Source: JAWHQP01 sp032586195
GTDB taxonomy: Bacteria > Pseudomonadota > Gammaproteobacteria > Enterobacterales > Pasteurellaceae
Assembly (NCBI GenBank): GCA_032586195.1
Contig: JAWHQP010000003.1
Span: 186,001-250,000, forward strand
Direction: 5' to 3'
Length of the DNA stretch: 64,000 bases
Of the stretch, positions 9,011 through 18,121 are shown piece after piece (the stretch's first letter is position 1; every line of letters begins with the position of its first letter). Position numbers and translations under genes: made by a program. The notes under the pieces are model-generated. The model saw only the letters and a program-made list of their open reading frames with translations. It was not told the origin of the DNA and searched no databases.

Positions 9011-11158
9011 ATGAAATCACTTTTTGCCACAACCGCCCGCGGTTTTGAAGAATTACTCAAAGCGGAACTGACCGAACTCGGCGCCGATCAATGTCAAATT
9101 GCCCAAGGGGGCGTGCATTTCATGGCGGATGATGAAACCCAATACCGCGCATTGCTGTGGTCACGCCTGAGTTCCCGTATTTTATTGCCTGTTGCCAGCG
9201 CGAAGGTGTACAGCGATTTAGATCTGTATTCCGCTGTGGTCAGCCAAAATTGGCTGAATTATTTTGATGAACGCTGTCGCTTTTTAGTGGATTTTAACGG
9301 CACCAACCGCGAAATCCGCCATACCCAATTTGGCGCCATGCGGGTGAAAGACGGTATTGTGGATTATTTTGAACGCAGTGGCAAAGCCCGCCCGTCGGTG
9401 GATAAGGACAATCCCGATATTCGCATTCATGCCTATTTGCATCGGGAAGATTTGGTGCTTTCGCTGGATTTAAGCGGTGAGGCGCTGCATTTGCGCGGTT
9501 ACCGCGAAGAGACGGGGCAGGCGCCGCTGCGTGAAACCTTGGCGGCGGCGATTGTCATGCGTTCGGGCTGGCAGAGAGGTACACCGTTGATTGACCCGAT
9601 GTGTGGTTCCGGCACCTTATTGATCGAGGCGGCGCAAATGGAAGCCAACATTGCCCCGCGGCTGCACCGTATGCACTGGGGATTTGATTTCTGGCAAGGG
9701 CATAATCAGTCTGCCTGGGATAAAGTCAAAGCGGAAGCGATAAAATTAGCGGAAGATAGCGCGGCCCAAGCGATCGAGCCTCACTTTTACGGCTTTGATC
9801 TTGATCACCGCGTGCTACAGAAAGCCAAGAAAAACGCTCGCAATGCGGGTGTGGCACATTTGATTCAATGGCGGCAAGGTGACGTGGCAGCATTAAAAAA
9901 TCCGCTGCAAGATATGGAACGAACCGGCACGGTGATTTGTAACCCGCCTTATGGCGAACGTCTCGGCGCGACCCCCGCCCTGATCGCGTTATATTCGGTG
10001 TTCGGACAACGCTTGAAACAGCAATTTGCGGGATGGAACGCGTCTGTTTTCAGTGCGGAAGAAGGTTTGCTGGATTGTTTGCGTATGCGTTCCTATCGCC
10101 AATTCAAGGCGAAGAACGGCCCGTTGGATTGTGTGCAGAAAAACTACCGAATTTCACACCGCACTTTGTCTCACAGCGAGGAGAATCCGCCGTTGAATGT
10201 GCCGGCGGATATGATTGCGGCGGCGGATTTTGCCAACCGCCTGCAAAAAAATATCAAAAAAATCGAAAAGTGGGCGCGGCAGCAAGGCATTGACGCCTAT
10301 CGTCTGTATGACGCGGATTTGCCCGATTACAATCTGGCGGTGGATCGCTATGGCGATCATATTGTGGTGCAGGAATATGCCGCCCCGAAAAATATAGATG
10401 AACATAAAGCCCGCCAACGCCTGCTGGATGCGGTCACGGCGACTTTGAGCGTCACGGGCGTGGATACCGACAAGTTGATTTTAAAGGTGCGTCGGAAGCA
10501 AAAGGGCAGTAACCAATATGAAAAACTTGCCAATAAAGGTGAATATTTTTATGTAACGGAATACGGTGCCAATTTATGGGTGAACCTGACCGATTATTTA
10601 GACACCGGGCTGTTTTTGGATCACCGTTTAACCCGCAAAATGCTGGGTGAAATGGCCCGTGACAAGGATTTCCTCAATCTGTTCGCCTACACCGGTTCGG
10701 CCACCGTGCACGCCGCTTTGGGCGGGGCGAAATCCACCACCAGCGTGGATATGTCGAACACTTATCTGAATTGGGCGGAACAGAACCTAATCCTCAATGA
10801 TATCAACGGCGAACGGCATAAACTGATTCAGGCGGATTGCCTGCAATGGCTGGAACGCTGCGATCGCCGGTTTGATTTGATTTTTGTCGATCCGCCGACA
10901 TTTTCCAATTCCAAGCGCATGGAAAACAGCTGGGACGTACAGCGTGACCACATTCGGCTGATGGCAAATCTCAAACGCATTCTCCGCCCGCAAGGCTGCA
11001 TTGTGTTTTCCAATAATAAACGCGGTTTCAGAATGGATACGGCGGGCCTGCATGAACTGGGACTGACGGCCAGGGAAATTTCCGATAAAACCCTCCCGCC
11101 CGATTTCGCCCGCAATAAACAAATCCATAATTGCTGGATTGTGACGGCGGCGGAATAA
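9011..11158 (+). CDS. rlmL: Bifunctional 23S rRNA methyltransferase RlmKL (m2G2445 / m7G2069)
   Basis: 715 residues, the fused form found in gamma-proteobacteria (formerly YcbY). The N-terminal half has a THUMP region (about 45-155) and a methyltransferase with DPMCGSGTLLIEAA and NPPYGERLG (RlmL). The C-terminal half is a second Rossmann methyltransferase with LNLFAYTGSATVHAA and VDPPTFSNSKRM (RlmK). Both modify 23S rRNA in assembling large subunits. An uptake sequence lies in frame in the linker region at 10158-10166. Confidence 0.96.
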   Translation: MKSLFATTARGFEELLKAELTELGADQCQIAQGGVHFMADDETQYRALLWSRLSSRILLPVASAKVYSDLDLYSAVVSQNWLNYFDERCRFLVDFNGTNREIRHTQFGAMRVKDGIVDYFERSGKARPSVDKDNPDIRIHAYLHREDLVLSLDLSGEALHLRGYREETGQAPLRETLAAAIVMRSGWQRGTPLIDPMCGSGTLLIEAAQMEANIAPRLHRMHWGFDFWQGHNQSAWDKVKAEAIKLAEDSAAQAIEPHFYGFDLDHRVLQKAKKNARNAGVAHLIQWRQGDVAALKNPLQDMERTGTVICNPPYGERLGATPALIALYSVFGQRLKQQFAGWNASVFSAEEGLLDCLRMRSYRQFKAKNGPLDCVQKNYRISHRTLSHSEENPPLNVPADMIAAADFANRLQKNIKKIEKWARQQGIDAYRLYDADLPDYNLAVDRYGDHIVVQEYAAPKNIDEHKARQRLLDAVTATLSVTGVDTDKLILKVRRKQKGSNQYEKLANKGEYFYVTEYGANLWVNLTDYLDTGLFLDHRLTRKMLGEMARDKDFLNLFAYTGSATVHAALGGAKSTTSVDMSNTYLNWAEQNLILNDINGERHKLIQADCLQWLERCDRRFDLIFVDPPTFSNSKRMENSWDVQRDHIRLMANLKRILRPQGCIVFSNNKRGFRMDTAGLHELGLTAREISDKTLPPDFARNKQIHNCWIVTAAE

Positions 11159-11163
11159 CGAGA

Positions 11164-11220
11164 AAAGTGCGGTGCTGATTTTGAGAGTTTTGAAATCACA
11201 AAAAATCGACACCGCGCTTT
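11164..11220. terminator. Bidirectional hairpin terminator from inverted uptake sequences
   Basis: AAAAGTGCGGTG (core 11165-11173) pairs with CACCGCGCTTTT (11209-11220) with one G-U. ATTTT and AAAAT extend the pairing after an internal bulge. It sits between convergent rlmL and the phosphoethanolamine transferase gene. Confidence 0.6.
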
Positions 11221-11279
11221 TCATTAAAATAGACGGTTCAATATATGAATTCTCTTCTTAGGCATTTTCAATATGCCTT

Positions 11280-12881
11280 TTATTGCAGATAATCGGGCAA
11301 TTTATCTTCTTTCAGATCATCAAACGGAACTTCTTTTTCAAAATTAAATATTTTGATATTGATGTCGTCTTTATCGGAAAAGAAATCGTAATCATTATTC
11401 AGTTCTTCGGCGGAAATACCCAGCCATTGGGCAAAACCGTACATAAAATGCATGGCGCTGCGCCGGATGTGAACAACCTGACGCCGATTATCATCACTGG
11501 ACAGTCTGAAAAACGGAACCTCATAGTTTTGTTTGAATTCACTGCCGTGGGTCAGACTGACTTTTTCTTTGTTTTCCTTATCCGTGTAGGACAAACCGTG
11601 ATCGGAGAAATAGATCAAAGAATAACTTTCGTTTTGCCGTTTTAATAGATTGACGATATTTTCAATCAGCTTATCCGTTTGCAGGATGCTGTCGGCATAA
11701 CAGGAAAGCGATTTGTTAATATAATGCAAGGTAATGTTATCATTAATCCGATCGCAGAAATCAGAATGTGAACCCATTAAGTGCAGTACGAATAAACGGG
11801 GCTGTGTCGTTGCGGTTTCCGTTATTTGGGTGCTTAGCATGTCTAATAATTTGTCATCATTCACATTTTTCGTGTTGAAAGCGCCTATTCTTGTAAATTG
11901 ATGAATATCCGCCGAAGCGCCGATTCGGCTGGCAATGGTATCATATTTCCCCATGCTTCCCTGATTGGAAAGCCAGATGGTTTTAATCTTCGCCGCATTG
12001 GCCAGCGTGACGATATTATAGGCATAATCTACTTTCCCGCTGGCAGGATTGCGTAGATAAAGCGAGTAGAGCAGTGAATGATAGGTCGCCGGAGCGGCGG
12101 ATATATAACCGGCATTAATATAACCGTTCGTTTTATCCAGAAACGGTGATGTAGGCAGTTTGAATCCGTAAGTGGAAAGCCAGTCACGTCTGGCACTTTC
12201 ACCGATAATGAGGACATAATTTTTATATTGAGGGTGGGCCGAAACCTGCCGCCAAGGTGATTTAATGTGAACCGCGTCTTCCAGTTCCCGTTTTTCACGG
12301 TAATATGCCGAGAGACTTTCGTAAATATTGCTGTAAAAAGAAATGACATTCACCGGAGAATTGCTTAATAACCATTGCGGCTCTTCCAAGCCGTTTTTCT
12401 GATAATGATACATTTTGGTCGGCCACCAGCCGACACTAAACGCAAAAGCCACAAATAAAAGACAGTGTAACACTTTTTTACTGTCGCTCCCTTTTTTGTT
12501 GAACTTCGCCAGACGGTACAGAATCACCGCGGCAAAAGCGAGAAATCCCGGCATGATGAATTGAGACAACGCCAGTGTTTTAACGAAAGCGAAAGTTTCC
12601 GACACGTTCGTTTCAAAAAAGGCGGCAATAATCCCTGAGTTTAATGAACCGTAACGTAAATCGATGGGATAGTACAAACAAATGGTGACGGTAATGAACG
12701 CGACGATAATAAAAAAATATTTTTCGTTCCAGGCATACAGTAAGTAATATAAAAGATAAGTGCTGACAATGGCGTAAGGCACTGTATCCTGGGGGGTAAC
12801 GAATACGGTCAATACCGAAAAACAGAGCAGCCAGATATAAAATAACCGGCTGTCACAATAGGAAAGAATTCTTTTTAACAT
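11280..12881 (-). CDS. Phosphoethanolamine transferase, EptA/CptA/OpgE family
   Basis: 533 residues from ATG 12881. A GTG 13 codons upstream (12920) lies inside the tadG terminator hairpin and is not preferred. About five membrane segments occupy residues 10-155. The periplasmic alkaline-phosphatase-like domain has IIGESARRDWLSTYG with the likely nucleophile Ser229 (Thr in EptA), LHLMGSHSDF, YFSDHGLSY and LTHGSEF supplying metal ligands. Such enzymes move phosphoethanolamine from phosphatidylethanolamine onto lipid A, core sugar or periplasmic glucan; the target cannot be read from the sequence. It lies downstream of tadG on the same strand but behind a terminator. Confidence 0.85.
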   Translation of the reverse strand: MLKRILSYCDSRLFYIWLLCFSVLTVFVTPQDTVPYAIVSTYLLYYLLYAWNEKYFFIIVAFITVTICLYYPIDLRYGSLNSGIIAAFFETNVSETFAFVKTLALSQFIMPGFLAFAAVILYRLAKFNKKGSDSKKVLHCLLFVAFAFSVGWWPTKMYHYQKNGLEEPQWLLSNSPVNVISFYSNIYESLSAYYREKRELEDAVHIKSPWRQVSAHPQYKNYVLIIGESARRDWLSTYGFKLPTSPFLDKTNGYINAGYISAAPATYHSLLYSLYLRNPASGKVDYAYNIVTLANAAKIKTIWLSNQGSMGKYDTIASRIGASADIHQFTRIGAFNTKNVNDDKLLDMLSTQITETATTQPRLFVLHLMGSHSDFCDRINDNITLHYINKSLSCYADSILQTDKLIENIVNLLKRQNESYSLIYFSDHGLSYTDKENKEKVSLTHGSEFKQNYEVPFFRLSSDDNRRQVVHIRRSAMHFMYGFAQWLGISAEELNNDYDFFSDKDDINIKIFNFEKEVPFDDLKEDKLPDYLQ

Positions 12882-12897
12882 GATGATAAAACGAAAA

Positions 12898-12942
12898 GAA
12901 AAAACTTTCTCAAAAGACACCGCGCTTTGTACTTTTGAGAAA
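12898..12942 (-). terminator. Terminator after tadG
   Basis: A perfect 11-bp stem (12906-12916 with 12932-12942) encloses the variant uptake core AAGCGCGGT and is followed on the minus strand by GTTTTTTC. It closes the tad operon. Confidence 0.85.
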
Positions 12943-12949
12943 GGAATAA

Positions 12950-14503
12950 TTATTTTTTAGGTGCGAATCGAGGTTTTTGATTAAGCGAGTGCCCCACTTC
13001 TTCCTCCAGTCCGACGATTTGGCGGAAGGTCTCCAGCAGTTCCTGTTTGTTACTTGCAGCGTAATAGTCTTTGCCGACACATTTCTGCCATGCTTCTTTT
13101 TGTCTTCCTAGGGATGGGTAACCGAATGCTACAAAAGCTATTCTGCTTTCCCGTCTGGCATATTTCGGATCCTGTAATGAATTCAATCTGGTTCTAATCT
13201 TTTCACACATACCGTTTTCTATCAGCTGAGCCGTTGCCGTAATTTCTGCCTCGCGGATAGTTTCATCGCGGCCATCGGATAACACGAGGAGAATGCGTTG
13301 AGTATTGGTTTTTAACTCTGAAGGTTGCGCTTCCTTTTGCTTATTATTTTGCATAAGATAGTTTGCACCAATTAATAAACCCGAACCACTGAATGTTGAA
13401 CCGTTGGCGTTTTGGGCATTAAATTTAGATATTAAGTTAGTATGTTGATTTTTTTCAAACCAAAAAGATGATGAATTCTTATTGCCTCCTAAACATACTC
13501 CTTTGGATTTAAGAAAGCTGAACGGATAATTTTTTATATCGGTTCCATTAAATGATTCAATCGTTTTAAGGGTTTGAGAAATATCTATAGACGTATTAAT
13601 TATGCTTGCAATATCTCTAAAGTTTCTAGTTGATAATGCATGTCCCAAATTAGCTTGAGTATTAGGTTTAAAATAAAACGGTAGTGTGCAGGAATCAGGA
13701 GATCCTTTCTGCGCCGCACCGAGCGAAAATGAGATAAAGCCGATCCGGTTATGTGGACTGATATTGCGTCTTTCACTTTCTGCCTTTTGCGTATCTAATA
13801 AATCTTTACTGATGGACTCCACTACGAATTTCAGATCTTTCAATTTGCTCCCACTGCCACCTGCCACCGCATCATTCATTGAACCGCTTAAATCATTGAT
13901 CAGCATCAGATCCAGCGGAGCGACATCATCCTGATTTTTCTGGGCGTAAACCGAACCGGAAGAAATTTTCTGGGTTCTATCGAACGATAACGGGAAGTCT
14001 TTCAGATAAACCCAGGACGGGCGATCAAAATCACCGGTCACTTCGCAAGCGACGGTTCTGGCTTCACCGCCCCTGCCGTTATCAATAAAATCACAGCGAT
14101 AATCGTAATGGTCCGTTATTTTCACGCCTTTCGGCTGATAGGAATTGCCTAAATAATAAATACGGGTAATACCGGCGAGCAGTTCACGGTTACGTTTGTC
14201 TTGTTTCTGATCAAGTGATAATTCTTTATTATCATCGCCGATCTGACGATTGACATCGCCATGTTCCTGGTTGGCCCGGTTTCTATTATTTTCCGCCACT
14301 AATGCCAGGGCGGCCTGCTCCAGACCTTGCACGAAACGGGCCTTATCCAGTAATATGCCTGACCCGTCCACCGCCAGCGCAACCAGACCAATCAGTACAA
14401 AGCTGAGCAATCCCATTATAACCGTATAGACACCTTGTTCATTCCGCCAGAACCGCCGCATGGCATGGTAATTCAGTTTGGTAAAATAAAGTCCTTTTTT
14501 CAT
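12950..14503 (-). CDS. tadG: TadG, pilus-assembly protein with von Willebrand A domain
   Basis: 517 residues. An N-terminal pilin-like segment (NEQGVYTVIMGLLSFVLIGLVAL, split by no stop) is followed by a periplasmic region and a vWA domain starting near 205 with the metal-site motif NDLSGSM. A C-terminal segment has LLVLSDGRDETI and FVAFGYP. TadG is the last gene of tad loci and a proposed anchor or minor component of the Flp pilus machine. The usual Glu at +5 after the Gly is Ile here, as often in TadG, so prepilin processing is doubtful. Starts 25 bp after tadF. Confidence 0.9.
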   Translation of the reverse strand: MKKGLYFTKLNYHAMRRFWRNEQGVYTVIMGLLSFVLIGLVALAVDGSGILLDKARFVQGLEQAALALVAENNRNRANQEHGDVNRQIGDDNKELSLDQKQDKRNRELLAGITRIYYLGNSYQPKGVKITDHYDYRCDFIDNGRGGEARTVACEVTGDFDRPSWVYLKDFPLSFDRTQKISSGSVYAQKNQDDVAPLDLMLINDLSGSMNDAVAGGSGSKLKDLKFVVESISKDLLDTQKAESERRNISPHNRIGFISFSLGAAQKGSPDSCTLPFYFKPNTQANLGHALSTRNFRDIASIINTSIDISQTLKTIESFNGTDIKNYPFSFLKSKGVCLGGNKNSSSFWFEKNQHTNLISKFNAQNANGSTFSGSGLLIGANYLMQNNKQKEAQPSELKTNTQRILLVLSDGRDETIREAEITATAQLIENGMCEKIRTRLNSLQDPKYARRESRIAFVAFGYPSLGRQKEAWQKCVGKDYYAASNKQELLETFRQIVGLEEEVGHSLNQKPRFAPKK

Positions 14504-14528
14504 TATAAATCCTGTTTAATACGATATA

Positions 14529-15098
14529 TTAACGTGCCACGGCAAAGGATGTCGAGCGTAAGAATGTGCCGATTTTGGCAGAATCCTTGACCAGCAGCGC
14601 ACGGAACAAACCACCGCCGACATTAAGACAAACGGTAACCTGATAGATTGGGATTTTTCGCTCATTCCTGATTTCGGAACGTGGTGACAGGTTCTCCAGT
14701 CTATCTAATGTGGTGCCGGGTCTGCATATTTCGGCTCCTAGTGTGCTATAGTAAGGCGTATTACCTCTGAATGATAATTCTTCCAGATAGATTGCCAGAT
14801 TCTGATCTTTTTCACCTAATAGTATCTGGGATGCCATTTGTTGAAATAAAGATAAGTCTTCCTGTCTAAGTGCTTCATTACCGTCATATAACTGTTGCCG
14901 TTCACGCAGCACATTCACAAGTGAATAGGAAGCGTTATCCAGTTTGCCAAGACTGGAACGGATAAAAACCAGATCGGCCATAAAGGCAAAGATCAATGCA
15001 AGGAGAACCAGCATAAACACAAATTCAACGGTGACGGAACCCTTTTTATCCCGCCAGAACCGGAAAAATCTTCTAATAGGGGAATCTGTCTCTTTCAT
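14529..15098 (-). CDS. tadF: TadF pseudopilin
   Basis: 189 residues from ATG 15098, which overlaps the end of tadE by 26 bp; an ATG six codons upstream (15116) is an alternative. Near residue 20 there is a prepilin motif KKG|SVTVEF with Glu at +5 followed by one hydrophobic helix (VFMLVLLALIFAFMADLV). TadE and TadF are minor pilins processed by TadV and needed for Flp pilus production. The periplasmic remainder has two cysteines (ICRPG, VCLNV). Confidence 0.9.
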   Translation of the reverse strand: MKETDSPIRRFFRFWRDKKGSVTVEFVFMLVLLALIFAFMADLVFIRSSLGKLDNASYSLVNVLRERQQLYDGNEALRQEDLSLFQQMASQILLGEKDQNLAIYLEELSFRGNTPYYSTLGAEICRPGTTLDRLENLSPRSEIRNERKIPIYQVTVCLNVGGGLFRALLVKDSAKIGTFLRSTSFAVAR

Positions 15099-15615
15099 AT
15101 TCCTGTACCATAACAAATTTTCTTTCTAATAAACGATTCGTCCAGCTTTTTGGCAGAAACGGCAGAGGAATCATCGGATTATAATGATATTTAACCGTAT
15201 AGAGTGCCAGATTTGCATTCTGACCGTCCGGGGGAATAGGTTGCCCCTGATCATCCTTTTTAGGTTCTCTGAATCTCAGATCAGCCAGATCTCTTACCGA
15301 TTCGGCGTATTTCACTTCGACTTCAAGAGAGTTACCTTTTTCCGCCAGCAAACCGATTGTGCCGTTTTCCAGCCGGCGCCGTTGTTCCAGTAAGGTTTTC
15401 CGGAAGAGGGTGGCGTAATCGCCATTGGGTGCTCTCTGATTTTTTACCATTCGCACGCTTTCGGTAATGGATAAGTCCCAATAGGCGGATATAACGGCAA
15501 GTCTGCTTAACTCAAAAATCATAAACACTACAGCTAAGAAAATGCCGATTGTTAATGCAAACTCAATTGTTGCAACACCTTGCTGATGTAATAGCATTTT
15601 TTTTAATTTATTCAT
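15073..15615 (-). CDS. tadE: TadE pseudopilin
   Basis: 180 residues. The N-terminus has HQQG|VATIEFAL: a Gly cleavage site at 13, Glu at +5, then a hydrophobic helix (TIGIFLAVVFMIFEL), the standard TadE-like Flp pseudopilin layout. The C-terminal domain is periplasmic. It begins 17 bp after tadD, and its 3' end overlaps tadF. Confidence 0.9.
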   Translation of the reverse strand: MNKLKKMLLHQQGVATIEFALTIGIFLAVVFMIFELSRLAVISAYWDLSITESVRMVKNQRAPNGDYATLFRKTLLEQRRRLENGTIGLLAEKGNSLEVEVKYAESVRDLADLRFREPKKDDQGQPIPPDGQNANLALYTVKYHYNPMIPLPFLPKSWTNRLLERKFVMVQEYERDRFPY

Positions 15616-15631
15616 AAAACCCCGGTTTTTT

Positions 15632-16390
15632 TTATTTTAAATGCACACTAGGTGTGATCCGTTCTGCTTTTTTTAACGAGTTAAGCAAATCTTCCGGCGA
15701 GCTGTTCAGGCGTTCTTTGCGAATAATATCCATTGCGTAGTCGGTATCGTTGCTTTTCACTAAGGCAAAAACCAGATTGTGAATTAATCGCTGGTCCTTT
15801 ACTCCGTTCAGATACTGCGGCAATAATAATTGCGTGGCGTTATGATAATCGCCGTTAATGATATTCAGCATTGCCAGATTATTTATGGCCGCAATATCAT
15901 TAATAAATAATTCTCTGGCTTTCACAATATCATTTTTGGCATCGGCCAGACGACCAAGCTGCGCAAGGGCGATTCCGCGCAAATTATATGCCTCACCATT
16001 TCTCGGATATTTGGTGATTAACGTATCGGCAACGGAAATAGCTTTCGGATATTGCTGCAATTGAATCAGATTCTTGATTTGCAGCAGAGCGGCTTTTTCT
16101 TCTAACGGATTCTGGTTTTTTAATAATGGCTCCAGATATAACAGAGAAGAATTGTTATCACCTTTCATATAATAACTCTGCGCCAATTTATAACGGGTGA
16201 TAGGTTCGTCCTTGACTTTTAGGACATCACGGTAAAGGGATACTAATCCGCCGTAATTGTTAGTACTTTCATATAATTTTTCTTTAGCCGCCACATTTTC
16301 AGGTGTATTCGGTTTATTCAGATTGGCACAAGCGGTTAAAGATAGTGCGCAGGTTAAAAATAATACTTTTTTGATTGATTTAGAAAACAT
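15632..16390 (-). CDS. tadD: TadD, TPR lipoprotein of the Flp pilus machine
   Basis: 252 residues with a lipoprotein signal (lipobox LTAC, Cys about 21) and tandem TPR-like helices from about 40 to 210 (e.g. GEAYNLRGIALAQLGRLADAK). TadD is thought to act as a periplasmic/outer-membrane pilotin-like factor for the secretin. The start overlaps the end of tadC by 11 bp, implying translational coupling. Confidence 0.9.
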   Translation of the reverse strand: MFSKSIKKVLFLTCALSLTACANLNKPNTPENVAAKEKLYESTNNYGGLVSLYRDVLKVKDEPITRYKLAQSYYMKGDNNSSLLYLEPLLKNQNPLEEKAALLQIKNLIQLQQYPKAISVADTLITKYPRNGEAYNLRGIALAQLGRLADAKNDIVKARELFINDIAAINNLAMLNIINGDYHNATQLLLPQYLNGVKDQRLIHNLVFALVKSNDTDYAMDIIRKERLNSSPEDLLNSLKKAERITPSVHLK

Positions 16391-17237
16391 TTGGAAAGAC
16401 CCTCATTGCACCAGGTGCTAAGATTAAAATAACAATTGGGAACATAATAAAAACGATTAGCGGAATACTCATTTTGGCCGCCAGCGTGCCTAATTTCTCT
16501 TCAATAGTGAGTAACTGCAATTCTCGAATATCGGCAGACAACTGTGTCAAATGAATATAGATCGATGAACCAAAATTAAGGCTTTGCTGTAATACGGTAC
16601 AGAACATCCGGATTTCCTTTGTCGGAAGTGAAACGGACAAATCCTGCAGAGCCGCACTAAGCCCGGTAATTTCGGATTTTCGGATAATTCGTAGCATTAC
16701 GTAGGTAAGATCCGGATTAAGTGTAGCGAAATCACTGGCAACACGCTTTAATGCCGCGTCAATACTGATCCCGGTTTGGATACAGACGGCAACCAAATCC
16801 ACAAAACCCGGTAGATCCACCATGATTTTTTTGATTTTGTGTTTGATAATCGAGCCGGTCAGTATGCCCGGGATTAATACTATAGCGATAAAAATGCCCA
16901 TACCGGCTATAGTTAAAACGGCAGTGTCCCGTTCTCCGGTGAATAAGTAATATATAGCAACCAGTAAAAAGGTGAGCATTAATTTCAGTTTTATATTTTT
17001 GTCAATTAAACCGAGTACCTTAAGTACACGATTGTTACTGATTAAAAGTAACTCCAGTTCAACCTGTTGTTTACTTTTAGTTTTCTGAATATCTCGACTG
17101 TTTTTTTCTTTAGGTCTTTCACCGGAAAGAAATTCTTTACTGCGTTCTAATTTCTTCTTAGCCGAAAGCGCAGCCAGTAACACTATAATACCGACAGAAG
17201 TAAATGTGAGATAAAATAAAAAGATATTCCATGTCAT
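16380..17237 (-). CDS. tadC: TadC inner-membrane platform protein (T2SF family)
   Basis: 285 residues from ATG 17237, chosen because it forms an ATGA overlap with the tadB stop. There is one helix at the N-terminus, a cytoplasmic charged stretch, two helices near 85-125, then the T2SF/GspF domain (IQTGISIDAALKRVASDF), and a final membrane pair ending in LAPGAMRVFPNVF. With TadB it forms the platform on which the TadA ATPase assembles pili. Confidence 0.92.
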   Translation of the reverse strand: MTWNIFLFYLTFTSVGIIVLLAALSAKKKLERSKEFLSGERPKEKNSRDIQKTKSKQQVELELLLISNNRVLKVLGLIDKNIKLKLMLTFLLVAIYYLFTGERDTAVLTIAGMGIFIAIVLIPGILTGSIIKHKIKKIMVDLPGFVDLVAVCIQTGISIDAALKRVASDFATLNPDLTYVMLRIIRKSEITGLSAALQDLSVSLPTKEIRMFCTVLQQSLNFGSSIYIHLTQLSADIRELQLLTIEEKLGTLAAKMSIPLIVFIMFPIVILILAPGAMRVFPNVF

Positions 17238-18121
17238 GTTGATTTTCTCATTAACCACCAGATAATTAGCATACCCAGTATTTCACTGCCTAAAACGTAA
17301 TACAGGACAATTTGACCATTTGGATCATTGATTACAAAATCAAAATTTTCCGGCATCATGAATTTCATTAAAATAAAGAAAATAACAGGGAAAGCGCCGA
17401 CAATCATTGCAGACATGCGAGCTTCTGATGTCATCGCTTTTTTCTTCTGTTCCATTTTTTTACTGTCCGCAATTACCCGTCCTAAACGCGCTATTACTTC
17501 TCGTATCTGTCCGCCTTTATCAAGGTTAATACGGACAATAGTGATGAAAAAATAGAATTCTTTATAAGGATAACGGGTATAGCTGTCCTCAAAGACTGAA
17601 TGGGGATCTTCCCCGATAGACAGACGTTTGTGGATATTCTTGAACTCGTTTCCCAGCTGTCCCGGAATATCTCTGCCACAATGCCCTAAAGCCTGTAGCA
17701 GCCCCGCACCCGAAGATGTGGCCGAGTTAAGAATTTGAATAACCTCGGGAAACATTTCTTCAAAAATTTTCTTATTTCTCCGTTGTCCTTTTTTCCAGAC
17801 GAAAAGAATAAAAAGAACTAAAAAAACAGCTAAGAAGATATTACGTTCCAGTTTAATGAATTCATAGTTAACTACGAATGAGGCGAAAAATATAAGAAAG
17901 CTAATTAGTATATTTCTGCCCAGATTTTTATTTTCACCGGAAACAAAATAGTATTGCCATAAATGATACTTGAATTTTATTTTTTTCCAGAATGACGATA
18001 ACCAACCTTGGAAAGTAGTATCCTGCTGGTTGATTTGTTTTCGTGCGGTAAAAAATGTTTTTCCGGTGTAAAGCAGCAACAGTGCGCCGAATGCCAGAAT
18101 CAGATAGTAGAAAGAGCTCAT
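17234..18121 (-). CDS. tadB: TadB inner-membrane platform protein (T2SF family)
   Basis: 295 residues, ATGA-coupled both to tadA upstream (18118-18121) and to tadC downstream. Two membrane segments lie near 75-110, a T2SF domain with SGAGLLQALGHCGRDIPGQLG follows, and two helices close the C-terminus. It is the partner of TadC in the inner-membrane platform of the tight-adherence system. Confidence 0.92.
   Translation of the reverse strand: MSSFYYLILAFGALLLLYTGKTFFTARKQINQQDTTFQGWLSSFWKKIKFKYHLWQYYFVSGENKNLGRNILISFLIFFASFVVNYEFIKLERNIFLAVFLVLFILFVWKKGQRRNKKIFEEMFPEVIQILNSATSSGAGLLQALGHCGRDIPGQLGNEFKNIHKRLSIGEDPHSVFEDSYTRYPYKEFYFFITIVRINLDKGGQIREVIARLGRVIADSKKMEQKKKAMTSEARMSAMIVGAFPVIFFILMKFMMPENFDFVINDPNGQIVLYYVLGSEILGMLIIWWLMRKST

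Noticed and set aside
12882..12920. GTG start for the phosphoethanolamine transferase at 12920
   Set aside because: It lies in the terminator stem of tadG and adds residues not typical of the family; ATG 12881 is preferred.
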